DNA from: Camelus bactrianus
Taxonomy: Eukaryota; Chordata; Mammalia; Artiodactyla; Camelidae
Direction of reading: 5' to 3'
Length of the DNA stretch: 64,000 nucleotides
Assembly (NCBI RefSeq): GCF_048773025.1
Contig: NC_133548.1
Coordinates: 29,884,001 to 29,948,000, forward strand
The position numbers and the translations under genes were made by a program. The notes below the pieces were generated by a model. That model had not been told where the DNA came from. It made no database searches and was given only the letters and a program-made list of their open reading frames with translations. Shown in pieces: positions 51,011 through 63,715 of this stretch (positions within the stretch are counted from its first letter, which is position 1; each line of letters opens with the position of its first letter).

Positions 51011-52949
51011 TTTACTTATTTTGAATACACAGTCTGTGAAACTTGTACCTAAGCAAGAGATGATAAAGACAAGAAAGCAAACAAGCCAGAATTATTCTGG
51101 AAGAGGTACTATGTCAGGATTCAAATTAGTATCATGAATGGCTGGCTTAGCACTGATTATTAATTAATTCCTGTCAACCTTTAAGATGTGAAAAAAAAAT
51201 CTAATACACTTAAATAAAGGAAATGCTTTAGAAGAACTCTACCATCAATGAGTGAAATGTGAAGCTAAGTGCACACACAGCTAGAACATTTCTAATTTTG
51301 TATGCCTTAACTTTATACATATATAGATTTTTTTCCAAGCAGCATGAATTGTCTTCTCTTATAATTTCCTCAGCTTAATTTCTCTTTTGTTATACCTCTA
51401 CTTAAAACAACAACAATAACAAAAACAAAAGTAGTTTTATTTTCTTGCAGCTACTGAGCAGGGGGTTGGTGAAGGGCTGGTGTTGGCAGGGAGAAAGATT
51501 ACTTTCTCCCTTGGAATCAAAAGCTCCCAATCTGGTACTATTCTGTTTAGCTCTGATGAAGGCAGGCTTTTCCAAGGGAACAAAACACCCACTGCCTTCA
51601 CACTTCACATTATTATTTAATTATTCCGTCCAAAATTCCCAAGAGGTAGAACATTCATTCTCGAGAGAAAAAGAAATTAAAAAATGTGTTTTTACAAGAT
51701 CACTCTGCCAGTTGGTGGCAGAGAGCTCCAAAAAAAATAAATAAAATATGGAAGCTCATGGTATTAAGTGTAAGATAAGATAAAGACAAAATGCTGATAT
51801 GATCTGGAAATATACTTGGATAACAAAGCATCTGTCCTGACTGTTATAGATCATCTACCTGTTCATTCACACAGCCTTCAAATACGCATCATTATCTGCT
51901 GGTGATGCAACCATCTAGAAACTGTCCACATCAACATGCAATTTAATGAGGATTTGAGATCTACTCTGTGCCAGGCTCAGTGCTTAACTCTGGCAAATGT
52001 AAATTTTAAAAAAATGGGAATTTGTTCCCTGGGGAATATGCTCATTTTTTCAGCTAACAAATCCAATACTTGCTGACATTTTCACAATTTCATTTTCCCT
52101 TTCCTCCTGTCACAAGCCCTAAATATTTTCAATTTAATATTGATTAAAATCAGTTGCAAACAAAGTCCACAGCTTCTAGTAGTAGAAACTATAAGAGGAA
52201 ATAAATCTTTGTGATAATGCAAAACATTGGATGTAATAGTTGAGATAACTATAAGTATTTATATACCAGTTGGTCATCAGTTAACATAAGATTTAAATTA
52301 AAAATATATCTAGGTTCTATCTTAGAGAGTTACGTTTCTTTCTATGTTTGCTTGCTTAAAAGGGCAATACACATGATACTGATTTTTTTAAAAACGTGGT
52401 TGGGAAAATTCCTGTTTTGTTCCCTTAAACTGTGTTTGTCATAGCAGGTTGCTTTTATACATTAACACTATGATAATTAATCTGGTCTAATGAACTCAAC
52501 CATTTAAAAAAATCAATGTCATCATTCTTAGAATAGGAACATAGGTAAATGTACCTTTGGAGAGCAAAATAAATAATTGCAGAAAATGAACTTTGAAATG
52601 CAATCCCAGAATCTTAATATTCCTTGATACTATACTTGATTATTTCTAACTCTATACTGGCTCTTCCCAGTCACCCTCCCCAGAAGGCATTTTTAAAATC
52701 TCATCAATCTTCTGTTTCCTCAGTCTTTCTCTCCCTTTTCTTCCCTGTCCTTCTCTTCCCTTCTCTCCCTGCTTCTCTCCATTCACCCTTCTTTCCTGGG
52801 TCTTCCTCGTCATCATTTAAACATGTCGTATAAGAAAGACAGAAAGAAGTGAAACCTCATGAGACCTCGTTTCCCTCTCTGGGTGTCGCTCTTCATCCTC
52901 CCATTCACAGAGGAGCAAGCTGACGACGTTTGCTGCTGCCTCTATTTTC

Positions 52950-53210
52950 CCACTATCCAGTCACCCTTCATGCCAAACTAGCTTTCAAGTCTATGTCTTC
53001 ATAGAAATGACTCACTGTTTTCACCAAAGATTTCTACATCCTCCAACTAACTGGGCCTCTTTCTTGTCTTACCTGACTTCTTAGCAGTATTTTGCCCTGG
53101 TAACCACTCTTCCCTGTGACTCCTCATCTCTTCGTCTTCCACCTATGTCCAACTCCTTAAACCATCTGTTTTCCTTTCCTACTTTTATAGGTTCACTCCT
53201 AGGTTTATTT
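52950..53210 (+). mobile_element. L2 LINE fragment (middle)
   Basis: TTTTCACCAAAGATTTCTAC, AACTAACTGGGCCTCTTTCT, ACTTCTTAGCAGTATTTTGC and ACTCCTCATCTCTTCGTC fit the L2 ORF2 part upstream of the catalytic end. Diverged. Confidence 0.5.
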
Positions 53211-53273
53211 TTTCCCCCTCATTCTCTCTAGTGATTTCATCATAACCACGGTTTATGTTACCATCTATAATCT

Positions 53274-53406
53274 AAAAACTAAAGCATTTACCTTCAGTGT
53301 AGACTCCTCATTTGGGCTACATTGAGAAATAGAAGTAAAAATGTTTGAAATTTGTGTCTAGAGCCCAAATGAGGAATCTACACTGAAGGTAAATACTTTA
53401 GTTTTT
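53274..53406. repeat. Inverted repeat, 45-bp arms at 43/45 identity, 43-nt spacer
   Basis: The left arm is 53274-53318 (AAAAACTAAAGCATTTACCT...) and the right arm is 53362-53406 (...TAAATACTTTAGTTTTT). The reverse complement of the right arm differs from the left at two positions only. On the + strand both are C/A mismatches; on the - strand, the one transcribed as ANO3 pre-mRNA, both become G.U pairs. The arms show no match to a family I know. Confidence 0.92.
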
Positions 53407-53682
53407 ATTTTGTATATTTTTATACTTTTGATTTTTTTACATAAGTTTTTTTTTCTTTCTGTAATGTGATAAATATGTTTCTTTAAAACCCTAGAATGTT
53501 TAACTAAAATAGCAAGAGTGGTTTATTTTTCGATAATGAGACTATGAGAGATATGCTTTTACTTCCTATTTTTCTTTTTTTTTTTTCTAGTGAATGTTGT
53601 TAATTTTATTGTTTCACTTGGAAAAAAAATTCTTTAAAGAGCATTTTAAAAAAAACCATTTGAAGAAAGGAAAGTTATGAGA

Positions 53683-56600
53683 GATAAAATGGCATTATAT
53701 AATGATAAAAAGGTTGATTGTCCAAGAAGATATAACATTCTTAAACTGTATGTACCTAGTAATAGAGTCTCAAATTATGTGAGACAAAACTAGTAGAAAT
53801 GTAAGGAGTAATAGATGAATCCACTATCTTCGTTGGAGACTTCAACACTCCTATATCAGAAATAGATCCAGCAGGCAGAAAACCAGCAAGGACATAGTTG
53901 AACTCAGTAATATCATCAATCAACTGAATATAAATGACATCTGTAGACTATTTTATCCAACAACAGAATACACATTTTTCTAAAGTTCACATGGACCATT
54001 CAGCAAAAAAGAGAATATTCTGGGCCATAAAATACACCTCAACGTATTTAAAAGAATGGAAACCATACAATGTGGTCTCTCAAACCACAGTAAAATTAAA
54101 CTAGAAATTAATAACAGAAAGGTAACCTGAAAATCCCCAAATATATGGAGGTTAAACAACATACTTCTAAATAACACGAGACAAAGAAAAAAATCTCAGA
54201 ATAAAAAATATTTTGAAATAAATAAAAATAAAAACACAATTTATCAAAATGTAAATTTTCAATATTTAGGACAGTGAAAGTAGTGCTTAAAGGAAAATTT
54301 ATAGCATTGAATGCATATATTAGACAAAAAGAAAGAACTAAAATCAGTAATCTGAGTTTCCATCTTAGGAAATAGGAAAAAAGAGAGCAAATTAAACCCA
54401 AAATAAACAGAAGAAAAGAAAAAGAATTAGAAATCAATGAAACTTAAAACAAGAAATCAGTAGGAAAAAAAAAATCAATTAAACCCAAAGATGGCTCTTT
54501 GAAGAGATCAATGAATCAGTAAGACTCTAGCCAGGCTAAGAAAAACAGACAACATAAATTACCAATATCAGAAATGAAAGAAGAGACATGGAGATTAAAA
54601 GATTAGTTAAAAAATACTATGAACAACTCTAAGGCCACATTTAATAACCTAGATGAAATAAGCCAATTCCATGAAAGACACAATCTGTCAAAACTCACAC
54701 AAAAGGAATATATCTGAATAATTCTATACCTATTAAAGAAATTGAGTTGGTAATTAACAACCTTCCAAAACAGAAGGCACCAGGCCCAGATGAGTATACT
54801 GATGATTTCCACCAAACATTTAAGAAAGAAGTTGTACCAATTCTCTACAATCTCTTGCAGAGTACAGATGCAGAGAAAATACTTTCTTACCCATTTTAAG
54901 AGGCCAGCATTATCCTAACACCAAAACCAGACAGAGATATTCAGAGAAAACAAAACTACAGACCAATGTATCTCATCAACATAGATGCAACATTTTCAAC
55001 AAAATATTAGCAACAGAATCCAATAATGTATAAAAAATTATACACCACAACCAACTGAGATTTATCCAAGTATGCAAGGCTGGTTTAATATTTGAAAATT
55101 AATTAATGTAATCCATCTCACAAAAAGGCTAAAAGAAAAAAATCATATGATCATATTAATAGATACAAAAAGACATTTGACAAAATATGAAACCTGTTCA
55201 TGATAAAAACTTGGAATAAACTAGGAATAGAAGGGAACTTCCTCAACTTGATAAAGAATATCTACAAAAAATGTTCAGCTAACATCATACTTAATGCTGA
55301 GAAACTAGAAGCTTTCCTAGTAAGATAAGGAACAAAGTAAGAATGTCCCCTCTCACCGCTCCTTTTCAACATCATACTGGAAGTACTAGCTAATACACTA
55401 TGGCATGAAAAGGACCTACAAGGTATACAGATTGGAAGGAAAGGAATAAAACTGACTTCGTTCACAACTGACATGATCATTACACAGAAGATTCAAATAA
55501 ATAGACAAAAAACAAACAAACAAGCAAACAAACAAAAAACCTACCTCTTGAAACCAATAAGCAATTATAGCAGGGTTGAAGGATACAAGGTTAATATATA
55601 AAAGTCAATTGCTTTCCTATATACCAGCAATGACCATATAGAATTTAAAATTAAAAGCACAATATCATTTAATTACCACCCCAAAGAATTAAATTCTTAG
55701 ATGTAAATCAAATAAATACATGCAAGATCTGTATCAGGGAGACTATAAAATTCTGATGAATGTGATCAAAGAAGAAAGAACTAAATAAATGAAGAGATAT
55801 TCCATGTACATGGATAAGAAGACAGTGTTATCAAGATGTCAGTTCTTCCCAACTTGATCTACAGATTTAAGGCAAGGACAATCAAAATTTCAACAAATTA
55901 TTTTGTAAATATTGACAGGCTGATTATAAATTTTACATGAAGAGAAAAAAGACTCAGAATAGCCAATACAATGTTGAAAGAGAACAACAAAGTTGGAGGA
56001 TTGATAACCTGACTTCAATACTTACTCTAAAGCTACAGTAATGATATTGGTGAATGAATAAGCATGTAGATCAATGGAATAGAATAGTGAGCTCACAATT
56101 AGACCCACATAAACATCAACCTGACTTATAAAAGTCAACTGATTTTTTGCAAAGGAGCAAAAGTAATGCAATGGAGCAAAGACAATCTTTTAAACAAATG
56201 GTGCTGGAACAATTGGACATTCACATGTTAAAAAAAATTAACCTAGTCACAGACCTAACACCTTTCATAAAAATTAAGTAAAAATGGATCACAGACCTAA
56301 ATGTAAAATACAACAGTCTTAGGAGATAACATTTGAGATAATTCATATGACCTTACATATATAATTTATATGAGATAATTTACAGTGAGGACTTTTGAGA
56401 GGCAACATTAAGTGCAAATACATGAAAGAAATGATTGATAAGCTGGACTTCTGCTTTGCAAGAGACAATGCCAAGAGCATGAGAAGAAAAGCCATAGACT
56501 GGGAGAAAACATTTGCAAAAGATCCACTTAATAAAGGAATATTATCCAAAATATACAAAGAACTCTTAAAACTCAACAATAAAAAAAAACTCAATTAGAA

Positions 56601-57595
56601 AACAAGGCAAAGATTTTAACAGACAACTCACCAAAGAAGATACACAGATGGTAAATAAGTGTATGAAAAGATGTACCACATCACAAGTCATCAGGAAAAT
56701 AAAAAAAAAATTTTAAAAATGAGATACCACTACACACCTATCAGAATGGCCAATGTCCAAGAATACCGACAATAGCAAGTCCTGACAAAGATATAAAGCA
56801 ACAGAGAACTCTATTCATTGCTGGTGGGAATGCAAAATGGTACAGCTGTTTTGGAAGGTTGGAGGTATCTTACAAAATTGAACATACTATTACCATACAA
56901 TAATCAATTCAATCCTTGGTATTTACCCAAAGAAGCTGAAAATATATGTCCATCCAAAACCTGCACAAGGATGTTTACAATAGCTTTATTCATACTTCCC
57001 CAAACTAGTAAGCAATGAAGGTGTCCTTTAATTGGTAAGTGAATAAATAAACTGTGGTATCTCCAGATAATGGAATATTATTCAGCACTAAAAAGAAATG
57101 AGCTGTACAGTCATGAAAAGACATTGAGCAAGCTTAAATGCATACCACTCAGTGAAATATGCCAATCTGAAAAGGCTCCATGCTGTATGATTTCACTTAT
57201 ATGACATTCTGGAAAACGCAAAACTATGGAGACTAAAAATATCAGGGGTTGGGGTGATGGACAGATTCAGAAGGAGAACACAGATAATTTTAGAGCAATA
57301 AAAATACTTTGTATGATACTATAATATGCATACATGTTATTACACATTTGTCCAAACCTATAGAATGTACAACACCAAGAGTGAACTGTAATGTAAACTA
57401 TGCACTCTGAGTGATAAGGAGGTGTCAATGTAGGTCATCAATTGTAACAAATATATCATTCTGGTAGGAGATGCAGATTATAGGAGAGATTATGCATGTT
57501 GGAGGCTAAGGGGCATATGGGAAATCTCTGTATCTACCTCTCTATTCTACTGTGATCCTCAACCTGCTTTAAAAAATAAAGTCTTTTAATAAAGC
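53683..57595 (+). mobile_element. L1 LINE, 5'-truncated, 3.9 kb
   Basis: Runs from the endonuclease part of ORF2 (GGAGACTTCAACACTCCTAT, giving the GDFNTP motif) through reverse transcriptase (TGTCCCCTCTCACCGCTCCT, giving CPLSPLLFN, and ATACTGGAAGTACTAGC) to the 3' UTR (TATGGGAAATCTCTGTATCT, AAATAAAGTC). It carries many stops and small indels, so it is long dead; the 3' UTR type suggests an L1M-class copy. An AAAC repeat lies at 55508-55540. Short frames on both strands here are fragments or shadows. Confidence 0.9.
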
Positions 57596-57935
57596 ATTAA
57601 AGAAACAGGATTAGGAAGAAACAGTTCCATTCACAGTTCCAAGCAAACTCTTTTCTTTCAACATTTTTTTTTCTTTTCATAGGGTTTTGTACTTTACATT
57701 GGTATAATCATTCCTTCTTCAATTTTTACAGTTATAAAAATAGTTATGCCCTTTGAAAAATATTTAAATTTATAGAAATGTATAGAGTAAAATAGGAATA
57801 CATTTTTAAATGGGACTATACATTTGCATTTCTTTTACATTTGGGAGAAAATCGCTATACATTTTAAAAACTCATGCATTACACACTTGCATACTAAAAC
57901 ATAAATGATCATATCTCTTCCAGTATATTATATCA

Positions 57936-58142
<207 letters not shown>

Positions 58143-58384
58143 TTAGCAGTGTGGGTTAGACAAGCACACACATTTTGGTTTCATTGACTTCCATTTGAAT
58201 GTTGGCAATCCAATATAAAAATGTCTTTACATTCCAATTATGAGATATGGAAAGATCATTTAAAAAATTTAAAATCTACAGCAAGAGACAAGCTAAAGAG
58301 TGATGTTCCAGGATTTGAAATCAGGCAGACACCAGAACAGAACATGGATCCCCCTGATGTTAGCATCAAAATGCATATGTTTTA

Positions 58385-58560
58385 CTCAGTAAGATTCTAT
58401 AAAAATGATACCAGCTTACACATGTTGAACATTTTCTCAAAATCAGGCCCAGACATAAATGCTTTACATGTTTTATCTTATTTAATACTCAAACTTGCAC
58501 TTCGAAGATAAAGACACTGGCACTTAAACGTAAGTACTGAGAACTGAAATTAACATAATT
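58385..58560 (-). mobile_element. MIR-like SINE fragment, reverse orientation
   Basis: AATGCTTTACATGTTTTATC, TTATTTAATACTCAAACTTG and AAGATAAAGACACTGGCAC resemble reversed MIR. Weak. Confidence 0.4.
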
Positions 58561-59529
58561 TCCTATATTAAATAATACTCAGACCAGACATTATTTTCCT
58601 AAACCCATGTTCAACAACAGTAAACCAAACAATAATTCTGAGCTTCTTGCTCCAAGAAATACTTGCTCTCAAAATATAAGACTATGCTTCAACTAACATA
58701 GCGTCTTTTCAAGACTAATCACTTGCTTTTTAAGACTGCTTAAAGGCCCTCAGCTTGCTGTGCCCACCTATCCCAGCTGTTTTCTAGAACAGCCCAGGTC
58801 CTAGAACCCTTTGAAATCTCCCCTGACTTCATCTTCTTAAAATACTAGTAAAAGACTCAGATGGTATCCTTATTTACTATAGCTTTAATGAAATCAGTTT
58901 TATCGATTAACAGATTTTCCTGATGGTCTCTTTTGAGGGGGTGGCACTTGGTCAATATACTGTTCAACATTATTGATGAGCCAGGACTTGAATCCAGTTT
59001 TGATTCCAGGTTCGTGTTCTTAGCTATTATATACGTCGTCCTCCTTTCTCCATATTTTCTATCAAACTATTTGAACATCTGTACCAGCTCTTTATTCCAT
59101 TTTTCCCAAACAGGCATTCTCGAAATTTTAAAAATGTCCTAATATTTGGGGAGGTATCTGACAATGTCAGACAAAGGCATCTCAAACTTCTTTAGAGAAG
59201 CTTGCTTGGAACATATATGCAGCTCAAGGTAAAAAAAGTGAGGACCAGAGTAACCTGATGGCCAAGGAGTCATAGATATCTGAGAGACTGTCATCCTATA
59301 GAGACAGGTTAGGCTGCCTCAGGAACTCTGGATTTTTAGAAAGAATAGGTTCAAAGTGTGTAAATTCAGGGTACTAAAGATTCCCACGTCTAGGGGCAAG
59401 AAGACTTTGCACAGCATTTTCTTCAGTGAATGATGAAGTTTTGAGATCCCAAGGATTATTTTATTGGGTATCATAAAATGACTAAGTAACCAACTCCAGC
59501 AGAGTCACCAAGGCCTCGTCATTGCATAA

Positions 59530-59720
59530 TAATGTTAATAACAGCTATCACTGATTGATCACTTTCTATGGTGCCAGACAACATGCCAGGTGCTTTATGA
59601 GGTTAATTTAATTATCATAATTCATTAAGGTAGATACTGACTTGAGTACACAGAAGCCAAAGAAGCCATGACATTCCAGATGTCATGGAAAAGATAATAG
59701 TGAAGCTAGGACTTTCATCT
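59530..59720 (-). mobile_element. MIR-like SINE fragment, reverse orientation
   Basis: TGATCACTTTCTATGGTGCC, ACATGCCAGGTGCTTTATGA and TTCATTAAGGTAGATACTGA follow reversed MIR. Confidence 0.55.
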
Positions 59721-59834
59721 ATATACTAGGTATTTATAGGCAGTATTAGAAGGTTAACCCCACAAAAGGTCATTACAGCTCCTATAGGATAGAGATAATG
59801 AGGATTTATGGGCACAGAAGACAAAATTAACTTC

Positions 59835-60870
59835 AGACTTAGGAGTGCTTCCACCTCCACCACTCCATAGATTTCTCTTGTCAAGGTCACCAATGACATA
59901 CTCAATTGATACGTTCAATCGTCAATTTTCTATCCTGTTCTTACCTTACCTTTCAGTAGTCTACTCACTCACTCCTCCTTAAATTATTTTTTCTTTTCAC
60001 TCACAGGACGTCTAATTTATTTGGATTTTCTCTTGTTTAGATGGTTCCTTGTTCTTAGCTTTCGATGATTGCTCTCTTCTTCTGAATTGTTAAAGGACCA
60101 GTCATTGGCCTTCTATATCTGCATTCCCTTCCTTGAGATTTTTGTCCAGTCTCATGGCTTTAACTAAACATCTATATGCTGACAACTACATAATTAATAT
60201 TCATAGGGTTATGTATCCAACTGCCTTCTTGATTTCTTCACCTGGATGTCTAATGTACATCTCACAGTTAACTGTCCAAAATAGAATTCATTATTTTCTC
60301 CAAGCAGCTGTTTCCCCAAATCTTCTTTGTTCTGGTTGGTTGCAAATCTATCCCTTTAATTGATTGGATTAAAAATCTTGAGTCATCTTTATCTCCTCTC
60401 TTCACCCATTTAACACTCAAATCATCAGAAAATTCTTCAAGATAGATTTAGACTCTGACCACTTTCTAATACCTTCATTACCTCTGGTGGAAGCTAGATC
60501 ATCTACTGACTACACTGTTGTAATATTCTGACTCATCTCCTAGCTTCTATCTTTGCTCCTCTAGAGTCTGTTCTCAACATGACAGTTGAGACACTTGAGT
60601 GTTCCTCTATGTTATAAATTACATAATGTCACTCCTCTCCTCAAGACCCTCTTGTTGCTTTCCAGGCCACTCTTGATTCTACTTTTCCTAATCTGTTTTC
60701 CCATAGCACCTGTTAAATTCCAACATGTTATATATCCCTAAATTATTTATTAATTTTCATTTGTTTACGGTCTGTCTTATTCTACTGGAATACAATTTTA
60801 TGAAGGTAGTCAATTTTTACTGTTTTATTTCACAGATTATTTCAAACATCTAACCCAGGATCAAACACAG
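59835..60870 (+). mobile_element. L2 LINE, about 1 kb of ORF2 and 3' end
   Basis: AGGTCACCAATGACATACTC, GTCCAGTCTCATGGCTTTAA, CTATATGCTGACAACTACAT (the YADDxx-like YADNY of reverse transcriptase), CACCTGGATGTCTAATGTAC and ACATAATGTCACTCCTCTCC lie in L2 order. One of the longer L2 remnants here. The frame at 60133-60363 is part of it. Confidence 0.88.
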
Positions 60871-60893
60871 TCAGTGTCAATGCATATATGTGT

Positions 60894-61010
60894 GAAGAAG
60901 GAAGGAAGGAAAGAAAAAAAAGGAAGGAAGGAAGAAGGGAGGGAGGGAGGGTAAAAGGGAGGAAGGAAAGAAGGGAGGGAAGAAGGGTGGGAAGGAAAAG
61001 AAGGGAAAAA
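60894..61010 (+). repeat. G-rich homopurine tract with a four-run G-quadruplex motif
   Basis: GGAA, GGGA and GGAAG units with one T at 60952 and one at 60988. Positions 60937-60951 read GGGAGGGAGGGAGGG. Lys/Gly/Arg-rich and Ser/Leu/Pro-rich frames here are products of the repeat. Confidence 0.93.
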
Positions 61011-62454
61011 TCCATAATTAGATGTATCCAGGTAGGGCTAACCTCAAAAATACAAGGCCAAGAAAATATCATATGGTCATTTCTCATCCTCTTCTCACCA
61101 ATATTTAATAAGTCAAATTACAGTAAGTTAAGATAAATAATCACAAAACTATAGCAGAACTGAAATAGCCATGGTTTGCCCCTTGTTTTGTACATATGGC
61201 CCACTGCCTCCAGGCATCTCCATGGTAATCTAAATAAGGATTGGGCTAAAATAAGATTATATAAAATTTTTCTCTGCATTTTCTTCTGTTTGAAGGAAAT
61301 GATCCTCTCCAGTCCAGCATTAAATATCATCTGAATCTTTTACTAGAAATTATATATTTAGTCACAGGTGAGGGCAAAAATCTTTCAGTGGGAAGACCCA
61401 GAAATAGAAGATAAGATAATTTAAAAAAAAATTTTATATGCTTTTCATATTTTAAGAGATTGACTGAAAGTGAAACCCTGATAGCTATTGTTATCCACTA
61501 CTCTAACACTGAGTGAGCAAAATAAATGTTAAACTTGCCCAGAGAAGCAGCTGCCTTACTATTAAAATAAAATCTACATCTCTGTACAGTAAGTGACCTT
61601 AGGTATTTTTCACAAATTTCATCTCTGTCTGCATAAACATGTTCATAATCAAGCTCTATTAACTAGCATTCTAATTTATAATATAATTATTCTATCAATT
61701 TAAAGTTATTAATAATAAGTTCTACCAGTTTATCAGGCAAAATGAAAAGTAGTTATCAAAATGGTAATAAAGAAGCATGGCGAGATTTGGAAATCTCTGA
61801 ATTATGTATAAAGAGAATAATATCAGTTCCATATAATTTTAAGGTTGAGTATTATATTTTATTTTAATACATATATGGCAACCATTAACCAGGATGTTGA
61901 TTAACCCATGTTCAAACCTGTTGCCTAAAGTAGAATTGACAGGAAATTTAGTAGATATATCATTGTATCTAGACACCAAAAGAACAATTTCTTTGTTTGA
62001 TATAATGGCTGTTCACACATGAAATCAAGACTCATTTCTTATCTGGTACAGTGAAATGCTTTACAATTACAGTGAGGAATGCATTCAATTTAATACCAGA
62101 TTTTTCTTGTTTATTGTTCTCAGAAGACAGAATAAAACTATCTTTTCTCAGAGACCCTGGGAAGCAGAACATCCGTCAGATATGTAATCTTTTAACAGTT
62201 TTAAAAACAACTCAATTACTTAAGGCATTGCAAACCATGAAGCTCACATATTTTCAGAAAAGCTAGTCTTCCTAAAGAATATCTTGAGAATATGCAAGTT
62301 ATGGCTCAGGTTTGCAAAGATTTTAGTACATTTGCAAACAGCAACAAAATTCTGCCTCTTTGTATGAGAACATATTTTAGGGTGTTCCTCAAATAAAAAA
62401 TTATGACAATTACTGCTTGTTTGTGAGATGCACATTTTTTTCTAGTATTTATGC

Positions 62455-62700
62455 TTCTCAATCTAACAAGCATTTATTGAACACCTAATGTGTGCTAGGT
62501 GTTGTGTTAAACTCTAGAGATAAAAATAAGAACACATTGAATACTTTCAGAGATTTTAGAACACATATGGAATGATGGGCATGTAAACGTTTAGTTACAA
62601 TGCTATCTACCATGTGCAGTAATAGAGGTCTGAGCTACAGAGTTGAAGAATGACAGGGGGTAGCCAGAGAAAAACTGATTAACGGGTGCCAGAAGCCATC
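62455..62700 (+). repeat. Ancient mammalian interspersed repeat (same kind as 39480-40130)
   Basis: AACAAGCATTTATTGAACAC, CTAATGTGTGCTAGGTGTTG, TAAACTCTAGAGATAAAAAT and GATGGGCATGTAAACGTTTA, in the usual order of this repeat. Confidence 0.55.
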
Positions 62701-63614
62701 AAGGGTCAAAATTGGACTTCCTTTGCCATAATATGTAGCATGAAAGAATATACTCATCCCAATATGCATGGGTCTCGGGTGCTACTAGTATCTGCTCCCA
62801 CCCACAACGTTCCTTTTATCCAAACTTTAGTATTTGGATGCAACTAATTATTGCCATTATTATTTCGGTTTTTGTCTAGATTTACAGAGAGAGGCACAGG
62901 TGGGGCAGAGGGAGCAGGGCGTGACTCTGGAGCGCTCAGAAAACCGCACCTCTTGAGAAGAACAGTGGATGCTCAGTTTCGTAGGCTGTGTGGCCTCGCA
63001 GCCCAAAGTTAAGGACAGACCATGGGCTAGGTTAGCTCTATTTTCCTCCATAATGTGGGTGCCATGAGGCTGCTTTCAGTTAATAAGGCCACGTGTCTGT
63101 GTTTCAGGCTTGTGTTCCTTAACGCTATCCTACAAATCTCCAAATAATAAAAACTTTTCCCATTAGTTTCCAGCAGTGGTGTTCACTGTTGTGTTTCTGT
63201 GTCCTTTTCTGGCAATCTCTAATGGAAAGCTAGGAGATGGCAGTCTAGATGCTGTTAGTCTGATGCCACATTTTACTTGGAAGTTCTAGCTTTGTACTCC
63301 TTAATTAGAGAGACAGCCAAACAGCCTTGGTATGCAACTATAATTTATTTCAGAGTTAAAACCATCACTTGTATTAGCTCTTATTATGACCTTACCTATT
63401 ATAGGGAAAAAAAAAGGTTTTTAGTATGTTTTTTCATTCCAGACAAATGAAAAGCAGTTTTGTCAAGAAAGTCACATATTTACAACAACAAAACAATCCC
63501 TATTAAAAAAAAAAAACTAACAAAAATACATCACATGCTGTGTGGTTCAGAAGAAATTCCACACATGGGTGGAAATTTAGTAAGTGCTACCAGATTAATT
63601 AAAATTCTGGTTTT

Positions 63615-63715
63615 CCTTTTCTTTTTTTTTTTTTTTCGTTTAGAGCAGAGAAAGGTTTATTGCAGGGCAGAGAAAGGAAGAAGGGGCAGCTCATGCCCAA
63701 GAAAACCTTGAACTC
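63615..63715 (-). mobile_element. Short polyadenylated retroposed fragment with 14-bp target-site duplication
   Basis: On the - strand the insert ends CTGCAATAAACCTTTCTCTG, then CTCTAAACG and a poly(A) run (a poly-T on +, about 63621-63636). AAAATTCTGGTTTT flanks it exactly at 63601-63614 and 63716-63729. AATAAA sits about 20 nt before the tail, so it copies the 3' end of a polyadenylated transcript moved by L1 enzymes. The source is unknown: a host mRNA 3' end or an LTR-derived transcript are both possible. The frame at 63460-63711 is chance. Confidence 0.85.

Noticed and set aside
62860-63051. GC-rich stretch with a 63-residue - strand frame, considered as the preceding ANO3 exon
   Set aside because: The translation does not resemble the expected ANO3 sequence before [10 protein letters not shown], and no fitting donor was found.
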